A stretch of 48,491 nt of DNA from Paraburkholderia sp. C35. GTDB lineage: Bacteria; Pseudomonadota; Gammaproteobacteria; Burkholderiales; Burkholderiaceae. The translations under genes and the position numbers were made by a program. Under the pieces are notes generated by a model. The model was not told the DNA's origin and made no database searches. It saw nothing but the letters and a program-made list of their open reading frames with translations. The stretch covers positions 1 through 48,491 of the forward strand of contig NZ_QBUY01000064.1 in assembly GCF_003121405.1 (NCBI RefSeq). The letters run 5' to 3'. This document shows, piece after piece, positions 41,322 through 48,491 of the stretch. The first letter of the stretch is position 1. Every line of letters starts with the position of its first letter.

Positions 41322-42050
41322 ATGGCTGAATCAATGGCGAGTTTTGCGGCACGGATCGACCGCAATGCGGCGGCGTTCACGCAAGGCGCACTGGACGATA
41401 TCGACTGCGAGCCGGCCGTCGCGCTTCAAGGCGCACACACGGCTGCTGGCGCGCGCACATGCGAAGGCCTGCTGCTCGACGTGCTGATCGAGAACCGCCG
41501 CTCGCTGATCCAGCTTGCACGTTCGTTCGTCGGCTGCTCGAGCCGTGCTGAAGATGTGGTGCATGACGTCTTCATCAAGCTCACCGGCTTTTCGAATCAG
41601 GACGACGTGCGGCAGCCGCTGGCGTACGTGGCGCGCATGGTGCGCAATGCATCGATCGATGCCTGCCGCCGCCAGTCGCTCGAAAACACATGGCATGCGT
41701 GTGAGGAAGATGGACTTGACGTGCCGTCGCCCGAACCGACGCCCGAGTCCGCACTCGTGACGCGCGATACGTTGCGCCACGCCTTCGACGCGCTCGCGCA
41801 ATTGCCCGAGCGCACGCGCAGCGCTTTCGAGCGCGTGCGTTTGCGCGAGGAGACCTTGCAGGAAACGGCGCGCGCGCTGAACGTGTCGCAGACGCTGGTG
41901 CACTTCATGGTGCGCGACGCCGCGAAGCATTGCGCGGACTGCGTGCATGCGGGTGCGAAAAACGTTGCATACATGAAGACGGCGACGAAGACAGCGGGTC
42001 GCAGTAAAAAAAGCGGCGCGTCGAACGTCAAGCAGATGACAGCCTTGTGA
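41322..42050 (+). CDS. orbS: Iron-starvation ECF sigma factor, OrbS/PvdS-like
   Basis: 242 residues. Sigma region 2 (residues ~50-110) has LIQLARSFVGCSSRAEDVVH and DVFIKL, and region 4 (~160-210) has LAQLPERTRSAFERVRLREE followed by the helix-turn-helix TARALNVSQTLVHFMVRDA. A 45-residue N-terminal extension and a Lys/Ser-rich tail flank them. In Burkholderia OrbS, made under Fur control, switches on ornibactin genes. Here a Fur-like site lies upstream and the MbtH, hydroxylase and transport genes follow in the orb order. The symbol is given by synteny; the siderophore may be a relative of ornibactin such as malleobactin. Confidence 0.85.
   Translation: MAESMASFAARIDRNAAAFTQGALDDIDCEPAVALQGAHTAAGARTCEGLLLDVLIENRRSLIQLARSFVGCSSRAEDVVHDVFIKLTGFSNQDDVRQPLAYVARMVRNASIDACRRQSLENTWHACEEDGLDVPSPEPTPESALVTRDTLRHAFDALAQLPERTRSAFERVRLREETLQETARALNVSQTLVHFMVRDAAKHCADCVHAGAKNVAYMKTATKTAGRSKKSGASNVKQMTAL
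42005..42029 (+). promoter_or_regulatory. Iron-starvation sigma-type promoter inside the 3' end of the sigma gene
   Basis: TAAA (42005-42008) and CGTC (42026-42029) are separated by exactly 17 bp. This is the -35/-10 pattern reported for PvdS- and OrbS-dependent promoters (TAAA...CGT). Transcription would begin about 70 nt before the MbtH start at 42106. A second CGTC at 42019-42022 is at the wrong spacing. Confidence 0.6.
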
Positions 42051-42105
42051 TTTCTCGCAGGCAAACGTTCAAACGCAACGCATTCGATACGCAGGCACAC
42101 ACGAT

Positions 42106-42339
42106 ATGACCCAGAACACGCATCAAGACACGCAGGACGACGTTCAATACACGGTCGTCATCAACGACGAAGAGCAGTATTCGATCTGGCCGACTTTCCG
42201 CGAGGTGCCCGCGGGCTGGCGTGAAGTCGGCGTGCGCGGCGCAAAGGCCGCGTGTCTCGAACACATTGAAACCGTGTGGACCGACATGCGTCCCGCGAGC
42301 CTGCGCCGTCATATGGACACAGCGGTAACAACCCGCTGA
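42106..42339 (+). CDS. orbH: MbtH family NRPS accessory protein
   Basis: 77 residues with the family signature NDEEQYSIWPTFREVPAGWR and the later CLEHIETVWTDMRPASLR. MbtH proteins bind adenylation domains of nonribosomal peptide synthetases and support their folding and activity. Its second place after the sigma factor is as in the ornibactin cluster. No synthetase is in the window, so its partner lies elsewhere. It is 55 bp after the sigma gene and 132 bp before the next gene. Confidence 0.92.
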   Translation: MTQNTHQDTQDDVQYTVVINDEEQYSIWPTFREVPAGWREVGVRGAKAACLEHIETVWTDMRPASLRRHMDTAVTTR

Positions 42340-42373
42340 GCGGCTTCCAGCAGAAGCACACTGCAGCAAAGAT

Positions 42374-42403
42374 TCTCGCGCGCGAAGAGAGCGCCGCGCG
42401 AGA
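42374..42403 (+). other. Hairpin between the MbtH and hydroxylase genes
   Basis: TCTCGCGCG and CGCGCGAGA form a perfect 9-bp stem with a 12-nt loop in the 132-bp gap. No U-tract follows, so it is more likely an mRNA stability or processing element than a terminator. Confidence 0.4.
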
Positions 42404-42471
42404 CCGTTCTTCGCGCCACGCCGATGCACGTTCGATGCGTGCTCTGCGTGGCCTGCCATTGAGGACACGTC

Positions 42472-43497
42472 ATGACAGCCTCTCTCCCGACCCTCGCCGA
42501 TCTGCGCATCGAACCCGGCCTGCCGACCATCGTCTCACCGCGTGCCGACCAATCGTTCACGCTCGACGCCGCCGCACCGTTGCTGCGCGACATCGCGAAC
42601 AACTGCATCGAGCGCGCTGGCGGCGTGCTGTTCACAGGCTTCGCTGTGCCTTCGATCGACACGTTCCAGCAGTTCGCCGCATCGTTCGGTTCGCCGCTGA
42701 TCGGCTATGAGTTTGCGTCGACGCCGCGCAGCCAGGTGGAAGGCGCCGTGTATACGTCGACGGAATATCCGCCGCATCGCTCGATTCCGCTGCACAACGA
42801 GCAGGCGTACACGCGCGAATGGCCGATGCGCATCTGGTTTCATTGCGCGCTCGCCGCGCGTTCCGGCGGCGCGACGCCGATTGCCGACAGCCGCGCGATT
42901 TATCGCGCGCTCGATCCGGCTTTGATCGAACGCTTTACGAAACGCGAACTGCTGTACGTGCGCAACTTTGGACAAGGACTCGATCTGCCATGGCAGCAGG
43001 CATTCGGCACCGACGATCCGCGTGCTGTCGATGCGATGTGCGCGGCGCGTGGCATCGATTGCGAATGGCGCGAGGACGATGACGGCGAACCGCTGCTGCG
43101 CACGCGCGAGCTGTGTCAGGCGGTTGCGGTCCATCCGCGCACGGGCGACCGCGTGTGGTTCAACCAGGCGCATCTGTTCCACCTGTCGTCGCTTGAAGAA
43201 GATATGCAGGAAGCGCTCGTCGATGCTGTCGGAATCGAAAACGTGCCGCGCAACGTGTATTACGGCGACGGCAAGCCGCTCGAAGCGGAAGTGCTCGCGG
43301 AGATTCGCGTCGTTCTCGATCAGCAGCGCATCGTGTTTCCGTGGATGGGCGGCGACGTGCTGATGCTCGACAACATGCTGACCGCGCATGCACGCGATCC
43401 GTTCGAAGGTCCACGCAAGGTGGTTGTCGCAATGGCCGAAAGCTACAGCGTTCCGTCTAATGCGCAAGCGCCGAGAACATTTGCCACCGCTACATGA
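42472..43497 (+). CDS. orbG: TauD/SyrP-like Fe(II)/2-oxoglutarate dioxygenase
   Basis: 341 residues. The iron ligands are visible as H108-N-E110 (IPLHNEQAYTREWP) and His306 (NMLTAHARDPFEG), with Arg315 in place to bind 2-oxoglutarate. This matches the TauD/TfdA family and the SyrP-like aspartyl beta-hydroxylases of siderophore pathways. In ornibactin a beta-hydroxyaspartate binds iron, so hydroxylation of aspartate on a synthetase is the likely reaction (inference from the family and synteny). GAGGACACGTC precedes the ATG. Confidence 0.85.
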   Translation: MTASLPTLADLRIEPGLPTIVSPRADQSFTLDAAAPLLRDIANNCIERAGGVLFTGFAVPSIDTFQQFAASFGSPLIGYEFASTPRSQVEGAVYTSTEYPPHRSIPLHNEQAYTREWPMRIWFHCALAARSGGATPIADSRAIYRALDPALIERFTKRELLYVRNFGQGLDLPWQQAFGTDDPRAVDAMCAARGIDCEWREDDDGEPLLRTRELCQAVAVHPRTGDRVWFNQAHLFHLSSLEEDMQEALVDAVGIENVPRNVYYGDGKPLEAEVLAEIRVVLDQQRIVFPWMGGDVLMLDNMLTAHARDPFEGPRKVVVAMAESYSVPSNAQAPRTFATAT

Positions 43498-43501
43498 CGA
43501 C

Positions 43502-44344
43502 ATGAAAAGCAGTTCGAATATGGCACTGTCGGCGCGTGCGCTGAGAGTGGGGTATCGCGATCACGTCGTCATCGATTCACTCGACATCGACATCCGCGCG
43601 AACCGCGTGACTGCGCTATGCGGTCCCAATGGCTGCGGCAAGAGCACGCTGCTGCGCGCGCTGGCCGGTTTGCAGCCTGCGCTGGCAGGCGAGGTGAAGG
43701 TGGCGGGCAAGCCGCTCGCGTCATACAAGCGGCGCGATTTTGCGCGTACTCTGACGATGCTGTCGCAGTTCAACCAGATTCCGGCCGGGCTGTCCGTGCG
43801 CGAACTGGTAGCGTATGGACGCTATGCACACGGTGGCTGGATGCGTGGCTTGTCGAAAGCAGACCATGAGGCGATCGACGATGCGCTCGCCGCCAGCGGC
43901 ATTGCCGACGACGCCGCGCGCGATGTCGCCGCGCTCTCGGGCGGCGAGCGGCAACGCGCATGGATCGCGATGGCCCTCGCACAACGCGCGCCCATCGTGT
44001 TGCTCGACGAGCCGACCACGTATCTCGACATTCATCATCAACTCGACATTCTGAGCGAACTGCGCAGGCTGAATCGCGAGCGAGGGCTGACTATCGTGTG
44101 GGTGCTGCACGATCTGAATCAGGCAGCCGCATACAGCGACGAAATCGTGCTGATGCGCGCGGGCGGCATCATCGCGCAGGGCACGCCCGATGCGATCATC
44201 GATCCGCAACATCTCGAAGCGACGTTCGGCGTGCCGATGCTGCGCATTGCGCATCCACAGACGGGTGCGCCGATGTGCGTGCCCGCGCATCCCGACGGCG
44301 ACGAACTGGCGAGTGCATCCGACGATAAAGGCCTCGCCGCATGA
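43502..44344 (+). CDS. orbC: Iron-siderophore ABC transporter ATPase, FecE/FepC-like
   Basis: 280 residues. Walker A GPNGCGKST, signature LSGGERQRAWIAMALAQ, Walker B IVLLDEPTTYLD and H-loop VLHDLNQA are intact, and the LDIHHQLDIL stretch is typical of FecE-type ATPases. It powers import of a ferric siderophore or its iron across the inner membrane. The ATG at 43502 is 4 bp after the hydroxylase stop; an ATG at 43520 is an alternative. Its stop overlaps the permease start as ATGA. Confidence 0.9.
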   Translation: MKSSSNMALSARALRVGYRDHVVIDSLDIDIRANRVTALCGPNGCGKSTLLRALAGLQPALAGEVKVAGKPLASYKRRDFARTLTMLSQFNQIPAGLSVRELVAYGRYAHGGWMRGLSKADHEAIDDALAASGIADDAARDVAALSGGERQRAWIAMALAQRAPIVLLDEPTTYLDIHHQLDILSELRRLNRERGLTIVWVLHDLNQAAAYSDEIVLMRAGGIIAQGTPDAIIDPQHLEATFGVPMLRIAHPQTGAPMCVPAHPDGDELASASDDKGLAA

Positions 44345-46467
44345 CCACGCTTGCTGCACGAAAACGTATGCAGCGCACGCAGGCGCGTGCGTTGCCGCGC
44401 TGGCGCGAAGCACAGCACAGCCGTGTCGGCGTGTTGACGGCGGGCCTGCTCGCGATGATCGCCGTCATCGCAGCGTTGCGCGTCGGTCCCGATCTTTCGA
44501 TGCTGCTGCATGCAGTCACATCGAACGCCGGACATGACAGCGACGAACAGGCGCTCGCGCATGTGTTGCTGTTCAACCTGCATGTGCCGCGCGTGCTGGC
44601 CGCAATCGTGGCGGGCGGGTGCCTTGGTGTGTCGGGCGCGCTGTTTCAGGCGTTGACGCGCAATCCGCTGGCGTCGCCGGATCTGCTCGGCATCACGGGC
44701 GGCGCGCAGCTTGGCCTCCTTGCCGCGATGCTGATTCCAGCGCTGGCGGGCAGTGCTTCTGTGCCGTTGCTGTTTGGCTGCGGCCTGCTCGCTGCCGTAT
44801 GCGTCGCGGCCGCCGCGGGCGGCTGGCGCGCGACGCCGCTGCGCATGGTGCTCGCAGGCAGCGTCTGCACGCTGCTGTTCTCGGCGATTTCCACACTGAC
44901 ACTCGCGTTCTTCGAGCAGAGCATCGCGGGTGTCGCGCTGTGGGCGAGCGGCAGCCTCTATCAGCCGGGCGCCGACGGACTCGTGACCGCGATGCTGTGG
45001 ATGATGTTGCCGCTCGCGGCAATGCCCTTCGTCGTGCGTCCGCTCGATCCGCTTGCACTCGGCGACGATGCTGCGCTGGCCGTCGGTGTGCGCGTGGATG
45101 CCGCGCGCTTTTACGCATTGCTCGTGGCGATTGGCTTCGCGAGCGTTGCCGTGAGCATCGCGGGGCCGATGTCGTATGTCGGGCTGATTGCGCCGAATCT
45201 GCTGCGCCATCTGCGCGGCTCGCGCTCGACGCGACTTGCAGCGCTTGCGCCGCTATCCGCGCTGGTGGGTGCATTACTCGTGCTGGCGACCGACAGTGCC
45301 GTGCTCGCGCTCGATCTGGATGGAACCTTGTCGACAGGCGTGGCCATCGCCGTGGTCGGCACGCCACTGATGCTCGCGATGATCCGCCACGGCGGCGCGT
45401 GGACGACGGCGCTCACGCAATCCGCCGATGCACCCGCGCAAGCCGCACGCAGCCGTTTCGCAACGTGGGTGACAGGGCTTTCGCCAATTGGTATCGGCGT
45501 GATCATTGCTGCCGTCGTCGCGATAGCGATCTATATGGCGGGCACGCTCGGCGCGACGACGCTCGCTGCGCCGCGCTGGCTCGCTGCCTTGCAGGGCGAC
45601 GACAGCGTCGCGCGGATGCTGTTCGATCTGCGTGTGCCGCGCGTCGTGTGTGCGTTGCTTGCCGGTGCGATGCTTGCTGCCAGCGGCGTGCTGATGCAAA
45701 GCGTCGTGCGCAATCCGCTTGCGGGGCCGGAGGTGCTGGGCGTGACCCAGGGCGCGTCGCTTGCCACGCTCATAGCGTTGCTGTTCTGGCCGCTCGCTGC
45801 GCACGCGACGATTGCAGTGTCGTCGATGATCGGGGGTGGCGTGACGCTCGTCGCCATTCTCGCGTTGAATCGGCGCATGCGTTATGCGCCACTCGCCGTG
45901 GCGTTGACGGGCCTGGTGGTCGGCACGCTGTGGACTACGCTTGCGCAGTGGGTGATCGTGCAGGAAAGCGTGCAACCTGCTCGCTTCGTCGTGTGGCTGG
46001 TGGGTGGAACGTATGGGCGCAGCTGGAGCGACGTGCTTGCGCTGTTGCCTTGGTGCGCGCTCGCGTTGCCTGCGTTCGTGCTGCTCGCGCGCCCGCTCGA
46101 TCTGCTTGCGCTCGGCGACGATCAGGCGGCGTCGCTGGGCTTGCCCGTTGCGCTGCTGCGTCCGCTCGCGTTGACGGTGGCGACCATCGCAGCGTGCGCA
46201 GCGGTGGCGGCCGTCGGGCCGATTGGCTTTGTCGGATTGATGGCGCCGCATCTTGCTGCGTTGCTCGGCGCGCGGGCGCATCGCGTGAGACTGTGGCTGG
46301 CCGCAACGTGTGGTGCCATCATTCTCGCTGCCGCCGATATCGGCGCGCGCACCTTGCTCGCTCCGCGCGAGATTCCTGCGGGCGTGCTGACCGCGCTGAT
46401 CGGCGCGCCGTATCTGCTCGCGTTGCTGATCGTGCAGGCAAGGCGCGAGCGCGGGCGCGGGCGGTGA
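44341..46467 (+). CDS. orbD: Double-length FecCD-type siderophore permease, FhuB-like
   Basis: 708 residues formed by two fused FecCD permease units of about 350 residues each. The repeated hallmarks are NLHVPRVLAAIVAGGCLGVS with ALTRNPLASPDLLGITGGA in the first half, and DLRVPRVVCALLAGAMLAAS with VVRNPLAGPEVLGVTQGA in the second. About 18-20 membrane segments are expected, so one chain makes the complete channel, as in FhuB. It is coupled to the ATPase by ATGA overlap and followed 2 bp later by the reductase gene. Confidence 0.92.
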   Translation: MTTLAARKRMQRTQARALPRWREAQHSRVGVLTAGLLAMIAVIAALRVGPDLSMLLHAVTSNAGHDSDEQALAHVLLFNLHVPRVLAAIVAGGCLGVSGALFQALTRNPLASPDLLGITGGAQLGLLAAMLIPALAGSASVPLLFGCGLLAAVCVAAAAGGWRATPLRMVLAGSVCTLLFSAISTLTLAFFEQSIAGVALWASGSLYQPGADGLVTAMLWMMLPLAAMPFVVRPLDPLALGDDAALAVGVRVDAARFYALLVAIGFASVAVSIAGPMSYVGLIAPNLLRHLRGSRSTRLAALAPLSALVGALLVLATDSAVLALDLDGTLSTGVAIAVVGTPLMLAMIRHGGAWTTALTQSADAPAQAARSRFATWVTGLSPIGIGVIIAAVVAIAIYMAGTLGATTLAAPRWLAALQGDDSVARMLFDLRVPRVVCALLAGAMLAASGVLMQSVVRNPLAGPEVLGVTQGASLATLIALLFWPLAAHATIAVSSMIGGGVTLVAILALNRRMRYAPLAVALTGLVVGTLWTTLAQWVIVQESVQPARFVVWLVGGTYGRSWSDVLALLPWCALALPAFVLLARPLDLLALGDDQAASLGLPVALLRPLALTVATIAACAAVAAVGPIGFVGLMAPHLAALLGARAHRVRLWLAATCGAIILAAADIGARTLLAPREIPAGVLTALIGAPYLLALLIVQARRERGRGR

Positions 46468-46469
46468 CG

Positions 46470-47279
46470 ATGTCTTTCGCTGCAACACCTGCCGCCACAT
46501 CATTTGCTACGCTTGTTGCGGGCACGCCGTTCACTGCGTATGTCGAGGGCGTATGGCTCGGCACACCTGCCGATACGCTGCACGCCAATGATGGCGCGCA
46601 GGTCCGTGTGCCACTGACACAACTCGCGGCGCAGCGCGAAGCGATACTCGATGCAATGACCTTGCGCTACGGCGGCGATGCGGAACGGCATGCGCGCGCG
46701 CTGTTGTCGCAGTGGAGCAAATACTATTTCCGGCTTGCAGTGCCCGCGGCGCTGGTGGCAGCGCTTGCGTTGCAAAGGCCGCTCGACATGGCGCCTGAAC
46801 GCTGTGTGCTGCTGCTGCGCGACGGCATGCCTGAAGCGCTGTATTTGCCGCACGATGCGCTGGGCGAAGCGCAAGAAGAAGCCGCGATCCGATATGCGTC
46901 GCTGGTCGACGAGCATCTGCGTGGCGTGATCGATATGCTCGCGAGCATGACGAAGATCGCGCCGCGCGTTTTATGGAGCAACGTTGGCAACCTGCTCGAC
47001 AGCTTGTTCGAGCTGTGCGCGTCGATGCCTGTTGCGGGCAGCGACGCTGCATGGCTGTTCGAATCGCGTGAGTTATTTGGTCGCGATGAACCCAATCCGC
47101 TGCGTGCACCCGTGCGCGACGTGACACCGCGTTCGCCGCTGTTGCCCGCACCATTTCGCGCGCGTCGTGTGTGCTGTGTTCGCTATGAAATACCCGGAGA
47201 AGATCAACTGTGTGCAAGCTGTCCGTTACTACTGACGATGAGCGACGAAGAGCTTGCGCGACAGGAGGCGATACGATGA
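46470..47279 (+). CDS. orbF: FhuF-like siderophore-iron reductase
   Basis: 269 residues. The C-terminus carries the 2Fe-2S ligand cluster of FhuF proteins, Cys-Cys-x11-Cys-x2-Cys in RRVCCVRYEIPGEDQLCASC. The body (LLSQWSKYYFRLAVPAALVA) fits the ferric iron reductase family. It should reduce iron in the imported siderophore complex in the cytoplasm and release Fe(II). It starts 2 bp after the permease stop, and its own stop overlaps the next start (ATGA). Frames extending much farther upstream are shadows of the permease. Confidence 0.88.
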   Translation: MSFAATPAATSFATLVAGTPFTAYVEGVWLGTPADTLHANDGAQVRVPLTQLAAQREAILDAMTLRYGGDAERHARALLSQWSKYYFRLAVPAALVAALALQRPLDMAPERCVLLLRDGMPEALYLPHDALGEAQEEAAIRYASLVDEHLRGVIDMLASMTKIAPRVLWSNVGNLLDSLFELCASMPVAGSDAAWLFESRELFGRDEPNPLRAPVRDVTPRSPLLPAPFRARRVCCVRYEIPGEDQLCASCPLLLTMSDEELARQEAIR

Positions 47280-48274
47280 AGCGGGTGTTGCGGGCGACTG
47301 TGTGTGCGATGTCGTTTGCGTTGGCCTGCGTGGCGCATGCGGCAGATGCGACGTCTGCAATCGCTTGCACGCCGCTGTCGGCGAACCCGACTGTGACGCA
47401 GGCGAGTGCCACGTTGCCTGCGCATCCGAAGCGCATCGTGGTGCTCGAATTTCTGTTTGCTGAAGCGTTGCTGTCGCTGGATATTACGCCTGTGGGTATG
47501 GTCGATACTGCGTATTACCCGTCATGGATCGGCTATGGTGTCGAGCGCATGCAATCGGTGCCTGATGTCGGCACGCGTCAAGAGCCGAGCCTCGAAGCGA
47601 TTGCGGCGCTCAAGCCGGATCTGATCATTGGTGTTGGATTTCGGCATGCGCCGATCTTTTCTGCGTTGCAATCCATTGCGCCGACCGTGCTGTTCCAGTT
47701 TAGCCCTGATATGAAGCTCGATGGCGCGCAGGCGACGCAACTGGATTGGGCACGGCGGATCTTCGATACGATCGGCTGCATGACGGACCGCGCGGCGCAG
47801 GCGCAAGCCGTCGAACGTCAACTCGATGAGGGTTTGGCACGCGATGCGAAGCGTCTTGCTGATGCTGGGCGTGCGCATGCCGATTTTGCGCTGTTGCAGG
47901 AGTTGGGTTTGCCGGATCGTTATTGGGCGTACACGGGGAACAGCATGGCGGGTGGGGTGGCGGCGAAACTAGGATTGACGCTGTGGCCTGCGAAGCCGAC
48001 GCGCGAGGGGACCACTTACGTGACGTCGGAGGACCTGCTCAAGCGGCCGCAGACGAGTGTGTTGCTGACGAGTGCGACTGGGCCTGAGGTTAAGCTCGAT
48101 GCGAAGCTTGATTCGCCGGTTTGGAGGTTTGTGCCTGCTCGGCGTGATGGGCGTGTGACGCTGGTCGAGCGTAATGTTTGGGGGTTTGGTGGGCCGATGT
48201 CGGCGTTGAAGTTGTCGCATGCTTTGACTGAGGGGATGTTGAGGGTGCCTGCGGCGCATTTGAAGGTGAGGTGA
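47276..48274 (+). CDS. orbB: Iron-siderophore periplasmic binding protein, FhuD-like
   Basis: 332 residues. The signal peptide is MKRVLRATVCAMSFALACVA, cut near AHA-ADA. The mature protein contains HPKRIVVLEFLFAEALLSLD and EPSLEAIAALKPDLIIGVGF, the usual helical-backbone (type 3) binding-protein segments, and GGVAAKLGLTLWP later. It carries the ferric siderophore to the double permease. It is the last gene of the operon; after 7 bp the DNA becomes repetitive and then reaches a strong palindrome. Confidence 0.9.
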   Translation: MKRVLRATVCAMSFALACVAHAADATSAIACTPLSANPTVTQASATLPAHPKRIVVLEFLFAEALLSLDITPVGMVDTAYYPSWIGYGVERMQSVPDVGTRQEPSLEAIAALKPDLIIGVGFRHAPIFSALQSIAPTVLFQFSPDMKLDGAQATQLDWARRIFDTIGCMTDRAAQAQAVERQLDEGLARDAKRLADAGRAHADFALLQELGLPDRYWAYTGNSMAGGVAAKLGLTLWPAKPTREGTTYVTSEDLLKRPQTSVLLTSATGPEVKLDAKLDSPVWRFVPARRDGRVTLVERNVWGFGGPMSALKLSHALTEGMLRVPAAHLKVR

Positions 48275-48280
48275 GTTGGT

Positions 48281-48301
48281 GTTGTTGTTGTTGTTGTTGT
48301 T
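48281..48301. repeat. (GTT)7 microsatellite
   Basis: Seven GTT units directly follow the binding-protein stop, and are followed by CTTTCG repeats. It is non-coding and could vary in length. Confidence 0.8.
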
Positions 48302-48362
48302 GCTTTCGCTTTCGCTTTTGGTTTTGCTGGCATCCGCGATTTGTTAGTGGTCTGCCTGGGTT

Positions 48363-48415
48363 GCCCCTGTGCGGGGCGGCACCTACTTTTCTTTGCCGCG
48401 GCAAAGAAAAGTAGG
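48363..48415. terminator. Intergenic hairpin element with a 34-bp perfect palindrome
   Basis: GCCCC-TGTGC-GGGGC (48363-48377) is followed by the palindrome at 48382-48415 with 17-bp arms (left arm CCTACTTTTCTTTGCCG). It lies between the rightward siderophore operon and a leftward gene, as expected of a two-way terminator. The T-rich and A-rich arms make it look like a mobile or repeated intergenic unit of the kind seen many times in Burkholderiaceae genomes (from memory, not searched). Confidence 0.7.
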
Positions 48416-48422
48416 GGCGGTT

Positions 48423-48491
48423 TCAAAGACCAAGTGCAACAGCGGGGTTAATTTCGATGCCCTGTTTCTTGCAGTTTTCCATGAAGGCTTG
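48423..48491 (-). CDS. C-terminal end of an unidentified gene, cut by the window
   Basis: On the minus strand 22 codons read without interruption to TGA, ending CKKQGIEINPAVALGL. The stop lies 7 bp from the palindrome, a normal gene-terminator distance. Too little is present to name a family. A chance frame cannot be excluded. Confidence 0.4.
   Translation of the reverse strand, partial: QAFMENCKKQGIEINPAVALGL

Noticed and set aside
44619..46469. Upstream extension of the FhuF-like gene through the permease
   Set aside because: The frame is open by base composition only. The permease is clearly coding in its own frame and the FhuF start at 46470 fits the operon spacing.

Overview
The window is high-GC, densely coded DNA with the gene content of a Burkholderiaceae genome. 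Paraburkholderia or Caballeronia is the best guess, from the ornibactin-type (orb-like) iron gene order, the many LysR, IclR, LacI and RpiR regulators next to small catabolic operons, and a palindromic intergenic element of a kind common in that group. Nothing fixes the replicon, although a KfrA-like protein and the accessory character would fit a second chromosome or megaplasmid (inference). No rRNA, tRNA, CRISPR array or insertion sequence was seen.

Layout. 1-2415 (minus) holds the wreck of a two-partner secretion locus: the first ~405 codons of a filamentous-haemagglutinin-like TpsA run out of frame into the C-terminal barrel of its TpsB transporter. 3132-7190 is a complete Pot-type ABC importer. 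7532-11038 encodes a very large KfrA-like coiled-coil protein. 11088-12503 is a VOC protein divergent from a LysR regulator. 12505-15762 is a LacI regulator divergent from a sugar-type binding protein and a membrane fatty acid desaturase, with no permease or ATPase. 15835-23356 is a CoA-thioester catabolic regulon: MFS carrier and thiolase leftward, SDR and enoyl-CoA hydratase rightward, a GcvA-like LysR gene, and a double-domain CoA-transferase. Three of its promoters share TCAATCGA-N13-GTCGTTTG over the -35 region. 23421-27622 holds single genes: a methyltransferase, a glycine-zipper protein, a DUF1275 membrane protein, a dienelactone hydrolase, a 74-residue secreted protein and an AhpD-like protein.

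27824-34020 is a sugar ABC uptake locus in two divergent arms (binding protein and two permeases leftward; SDR, ATPase and RpiR regulator rightward). 34027-40431 has two tandem IclR genes divergent from an operon of an MBL-fold protein, an FAD monooxygenase, a DUF2783 protein and an MFS carrier, probably for aromatic acid use. 40502-48274 is an iron-siderophore island: phosphopantetheinyl transferase, iron-starvation sigma factor, MbtH protein, TauD/SyrP-like hydroxylase, ABC ATPase, double permease, FhuF-like reductase and binding protein. A Fur-like site precedes the sigma gene and an iron-starvation-type promoter lies inside its 3' end. The island stops at a 34-bp perfect palindrome facing a convergent gene, so no peptide synthetase, exporter or TonB receptor is present here.

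The most interesting signals are the three-promoter LysR regulon, the binding protein plus desaturase pair, the siderophore island without a synthetase together with its internal promoter, the tpsA/tpsB deletion junction, the metal-site changes in the MBL protein, and the repeat-expanded KfrA-like protein.
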